Made by a program: the position numbers and the translations under genes. This document shows, piece after piece, positions 58,901 through 64,000 of a stretch of DNA of 64,000 nucleotides. Within the stretch, counting starts at the first letter, position 1. Each line of letters opens with the position of its first letter. Below the pieces are notes generated by a model. It had not been told where the DNA came from, searched no databases, and worked only from the letters and a program-made list of their open reading frames with translations. The stretch comes from Sipunculus nudus. Its lineage: Eukaryota; Annelida; Sipuncula; Golfingiida; Sipunculidae. The DNA is taken from assembly GCA_026874595.1 (NCBI GenBank), contig CM049320.1, positions 17,496,988-17,560,987 of the forward strand. The letters are read 5' to 3'.

Positions 58901-61900
58901 CTGTTTACAACACATTTTATATCATGATGACGGCTCTCTTGTTTACACTATATTTTATATCATGATGACAGCTCTCTTGTTACAACACATTTTATATCAT
59001 GATGAGGGCTCTCCTGTTTACAACACATTTTACATCATGATGAAGGCTCTCCTGTTTACAAGACATTTTATATCATGATGACGGCTCTACTGTTTACAAC
59101 ACATTTTATATCATCATGACGGCTCCCCTGTTTACAACACATTTTATATCATGATGACGGCTCCCCTGTTTACAACACAGTTTATATCATGATGACGGCT
59201 CTCTTGTTTACACTATATTTTATATCATGATGACGGCTCTCCTGTTTACAACGCATTTTACATCATGATGAAGGCTCTCCTGTTTATAACACATCTTACA
59301 TCATGATGACCGTTCTACTGTTTACAACACATTTATATCATGATGACGGCTCTCCTGTTTACAACACATTTTATATCATGATGACAGTTCTCTTGTTACA
59401 ACACATTTTATATCATGATGAGGGCTCTCCTGTTTACAACACATTTTATATCATGATGACGGCTCTCCTGTTTACAACACATTTTATATCATGATGAGGG
59501 CTCTCCTGTTTACAACACATTTTATATCATGATGACGGTTCTCCTGTTTACAACGCATTTTATATCATGATGACGGCTCTCCTGTTTACAACACATTTTA
59601 TATCATGATGACGGCTCTCTTGTTTACAACACATTTTACATCATGATGAAGGCTCTCCTGTTTACAACACATTTTATATCATGATGACGGCTCTCCTGTT
59701 TACAACACATTTTATATCATGATGACGGCTCCCCTGTTTACAATACATTTTATAGCATGATGACGGCTCTCTTGTTTACACTATATTTTATATCATGATG
59801 ACGGCTCTCCTGTTTACATCACATTTTACATCATGATGAAGGCTCTCCTGTTTACAACACATTTTATATCATGATGACGGCTAATCTGTTTACAACACAT
59901 TTTATATCATGATGACGGCTCTCCTATTAACAACACGTTTTATATCATGATGACGGCTTTTCTGTTTACAACACATTTTATATCATGATGAGGGCTCTCC
60001 TGTTTACAACACATTTTATATCATGATGACGGCTCTCCTGTTTACAACACATTTTATATCATGATGAGGGCTCTCCTGTTTACAACACATGTTATATCAT
60101 GATGACGGCTCTCCTGTTAACAACACATTTTATATCATGATGACGGCTCTCCTGTTTACAACGCATTTTATATCATGATGACGGCTCTCTTGTTTACAAC
60201 ACATTTTACATCATGATGAAGGCTCTCCTGTTTACAACACATTTTATATCATGATGACGGCTCTCCTGTTTACAACACATTTTATATCATGATGACGGCT
60301 CTCCTGTTTACAACACATTTTATATCATGATGACAGCTCTCTTGTTACAACACATTTTATATCATGATGAGGGCTCTCCTGTTTACAACACATTTTATAT
60401 CATGATGAGGGCTCTCCTGTTTACAACACATTTTATATCATGATGAGGGCTCTCCTGTTTACAACACATTTTATATCATGATGACGGTTCTCCTGTTAAC
60501 AACACATTTTATATCATGATGACGGCTCTCCTGTTTACAACACATTTTATATCATGACAAGGGCTCTCCTGTTTACAACACATTTTATATCATGATGACG
60601 GCTCTCCTGTTTACAACACATCTTACATCATGATGACCGTTCTACTGTTTACAACACATTTATATCATGATGACGGCTGTCCTGTTTACAACACATTTTA
60701 TATCATGATGACAGCTCTCTTGTTACAACACATTTTATATCATGATGACGGCTCTCCTGTTAACAACACATTTTATATCATGATGACGGCTCTCCTGTTT
60801 ACAACACATTTTATATCATGACAAGGGCTCTCCTGTTTACAACACATTTTATATCATGATGACGGCTCTCCTGTTTACGACACATCTTACATCATGATGA
60901 CCGTTCTACTGTTTACAACACATTTAATATCATGATTAGGGCTCTCCTGTTTACAACAGATTTTATATCATGATGACGGCTCTCCTGTTTACAATACATT
61001 TTATATCATGATGACGGCTCTCCTGTTTACAATACATTTTATATCATGATGACGGCTCTCCTGTTTACAACACATTTTATATCATGATGACGGCTCTCCT
61101 GTTTACAACACATTTTATATCATGATGACGGCCTTTCCTTTTTACAACACATGTTATATCATGACAAGGGCTCTCCTGTTTACAACACATTTTATATCAT
61201 GATGACGGCTCTCCTGTTTACAACACATTTTATATCATGACAAGGGCTCTCCTGTTTACAACACATTTTATATCATGATGACGGCTCTCCTGTTTACAAC
61301 ACATCTAATATCATGATGACGGCTCTCCTGTTTACAACACATCTAATATCATGATGACGGCTCTCCTGTTTACAACACATTTTATATCATGATGGCGGCT
61401 ATCCTGTTAAAAACAAATTTTATATCATGATGAGGGCTCTCCTGTTTACAACACATTTTATATCATGATGACGGTTCTCCTGTTAACAACACATTTTATA
61501 TCATGATGACGGCTCTCCTGTTTACAACACATTTTATATCATGACAAGGGCTCTCCTGTTTACAACACATTTATATCATGATGACGGCTGTCCTGTTTAC
61601 AACACATTTTATATCATGGAGACAGCTAATTTGTTACAACATATTTTATATCATGATGAGGGCTCTCCTGTTTACAACACATTTTATATCATGATGAGGG
61701 CTCTCCTGTTTACAACACATTTTATATCATGTTGAGGGCTCTCCTGTTTACAACACATTTTATATCATGATGACGGCTCTCCTGTTTACAACACATTTTA
61801 TATCATGATGACGGCTCTCCTGTTTACAACGCATTTTATATCATGATGACGGCTCTCCTGTTTACAACACATTTTACTAAATGATGAAGGCTCTCCTGTT

Positions 61901-64000
61901 TACAACATATTTTATATCATGATGAGGCTCTCCTGTTTACAACACATTTTATATCATGATGACGGCTCCCCTGTTTACAACACAGTTTATATCATGATGA
62001 CGGCTCTCTTGTTTACACTATATTTTATATCATGATGACGGCTCTCCTGTTTACAACGCATTTTACATCATGATGAAGGCTCTCCTGTTTACAACACATT
62101 TTATATCATGATGACGGCTTATCTGTTTACAAAACATTTTATATCATGATGACGGCTCTCCTATTAACCACACGTTTTATATCATGATGACGGCTTTTCT
62201 GTTTACAACACATTTCATTTCATGATGAGGGCTCTCCTGTTTACAACACATTTTATATCATGATGAGGGCTCTCCTGTTTACAACACATTTTATATCATG
62301 ATAAGGGCTCTCCTGTTTACAACACATTTTATATCATGATGACGGTTCTCCTGTTAACAACACATTTTATATCATGATGACGGCTCTCCTGTTTACAACA
62401 CATTTTATATCATGACAAAGGGTCTCCTGTTTACAACACATTTTATATCATGATGACAGCTCTCCTGTTTACAACACATCTTACATCATGATGACCGTTC
62501 TACTGTTTACAACACATTTATATCATGATGACTGCTCTCCTGTTAACAACACATTTTATATCATGATGACGGCTCTCCTGTTTACAACACATTTTATATC
62601 ATGACAAGGGCTCTCCTGTTTACAACACATTTATATCATGATGACGGCTGTCCTGTTTACAACACATTTTATATCATGATGAGGGCTCTCCTGTTTACAA
62701 CACATTTTATATCATGATGACGGCTCTCCTGTTTACAACACATTTTATATCATGATGACGGCTCTCCTGTTTACAACGCATTTTATATCATGATGACGGC
62801 TCTCCTGTTTACAACACATTTTACATCATGATGAAGGCTCTCCTGTTTACAACACATTTTATATCATGATGACGGCTCTCCTGTTTACAACACATTTTAT
62901 AACATGATGACGGCTCCCCTGTTTACAACACATTTTATATCATGATGACGGCTCTCTTGTTTACACTATATTTTATATCATGATGACAGCTCTCTTGTTA
63001 CAACACATTTTATATCATGATGAGGGCTCTCCTGTTTACAACACATTTTACATCATGATGAAGGCTCTCCTGTTTACAAGACATTTTATATCATGATGAC
63101 GGCTCTACTGTTTACAACACATTTTATATCATCATGACGGCTCCCCTGTTTACAACACATTTTATATCATGATGACGGCTCCCCTGTTTACAACACAGTT
63201 TATATCATGATGACGGCTCTCTTGTTTACACTATATTTTATATCATGATGACGGCTCTCCTGTTTACAACGCATTTTACATCATGATGAAGGCTCTCCTG
63301 TTTATAACACATCTTACATCATGATGACCGTTCTACTGTTTACAACACATTTATATCATGATGACGGCTCTCCTGTTTACAACACATTTTATATCATGAT
63401 GACAGTTCTCTTGTTACAACACATTTTATATCATGATGAGGGCTCTCCTGTTTACAACACATTTTATATCATGATGACGGCTCTCCTGTTTACAACACAT
63501 TTTATATCATGATGAGGGCTCTCCTGTTTACAACACATTTTATATCATGATGACGGTTCTCCTGTTTACAACGCATTTTATATCATGATGACGGCTCTCC
63601 TGTTTACAACACATTTTATATCATGATGACGGCTCTCTTGTTTACAACACATTTTACATCATGATGAAGGCTCTCCTGTTTACAACACATTTTATATCAT
63701 GATGACGGCTCTCCTGTTTACAACACATTTTATATCATGATGACGGCTCCCCTGTTTACAATACATTTTATAGCATGATGACGGCTCTCTTGTTTACACT
63801 ATATTTTATATCATGATGACGGCTCTCCTGTTTACATCACATTTTACATCATGATGAAGGCTCTCCTGTTTACAACACATTTTATATCATGATGACGGCT
63901 AATCTGTTTACAACACATTTTATATCATGATGACGGCTCTCCTATTAACAACACGTTTTATATCATGATGACGGCTTTTCTGTTTACAACACATTTTATA
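55991..64000 (+). repeat. 38-bp satellite array, over 200 units, running off the window
   Basis: The unit is 38 bp, built from ATCATGATGACGGCTCTCCT followed by GTTTACAACACATTTTAT. Monomers differ by one to several substitutions, and some are 37 bp or shorter (ATTTATATC for ATTTTATATC) or 39 bp. Variant classes include GATGAGGGCT, GATGAAGGCT, GACAAGGGCT, CCCCTG and CTATATTTT, scattered in a non-random order. Short open frames repeat through the array and are artefacts of the repeat. No gene is embedded. Confidence 0.97.
56892..64000 (+). repeat. 4,018-bp higher-order repeat within the 38-bp satellite
   Basis: The order of variant monomers from about 56,892 to 59,982 reappears from 60,910 to 64,000 at a constant offset of 4,018 bp. 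Rare variants line up exactly: 56,901 and 60,919 (CACATTTAAT), 57,523 and 61,541, 58,510 and 62,528 (GACTGCTCTC), 59,115 and 63,133 (ATCATCATGACG), and 59,303 and 63,321. I found no difference between the two copies at any place checked, although neighbouring monomers differ readily. The first copy spans about 56,892-60,909; the second is cut by the window end. Confidence 0.9.

Noticed and set aside
57523-63512. Short frames repeated in the 38-bp satellite (for example 57,523-57,717 and 61,541-61,735)
   Set aside because: They are identical only because of the 4,018-bp higher-order repeat. A 38-bp unit does not keep a reading frame, and no start or domain signal exists.
55991-64000. CRISPR-like array
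   Set aside because: The repeats are contiguous with no unique spacers, and the context is eukaryotic.

Overview
The window is animal nuclear DNA, most likely from a marine invertebrate (a mollusc or other lophotrochozoan is my inference). It is AT-rich and has split genes with GT/AG introns, many microsatellites, long minisatellites, a tRNA-derived SINE, Penelope-like and pogo/Tigger-like elements, and an expanded RING/B-box/NHL (TRIM-like) family. There are no operons or bacterial features. The species cannot be named from the sequence alone.

Layout. Positions 1-11,196 are two direct copies of one segmental duplication (1-5,966 and 7,512-11,196). Each carries a decayed Penelope-like retroelement. 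The first copy also holds a pogo-like DNA element and a SINE that the second lacks. Positions 12,003-14,112 hold a three-exon Golgi carbohydrate sulfotransferase gene, the best supported multi-exon gene here. A 33-bp minisatellite of about 50 units fills 16,225-17,875.

Positions 19,797-50,943 are a TRIM-like neighbourhood. It has one intact 604-codon gene (29,937-31,751), one nearly full-length pseudogene (49,114-50,943), two mosaic remnants in a second direct segmental duplication (20,170-26,230 and 33,630-38,105, with a third partial copy at 38,130-40,085), and an inverted C-terminal fragment (19,797-20,200). Positions 40,429-46,990 are a belt of dispersed and tandem repeats. It includes a long hairpin and, on the minus strand, a structure resembling a hammerhead ribozyme. 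A second pogo-like copy lies at 52,837-53,861 and a large palindromic cluster at 55,265-55,440. From 55,991 to the end the sequence is a 38-bp satellite organised into a 4,018-bp higher-order repeat.

Only two loci look like intact protein genes: the sulfotransferase (a membrane-anchored Golgi enzyme) and the TRIM-like protein (a probable cytoplasmic ubiquitin ligase). Nothing suggests that they act together. The main story is duplication and decay: both large duplications show the two copies losing different parts of the same element or gene. All homology statements rest on reading motifs and comparing sequences within the window; no database search was possible.
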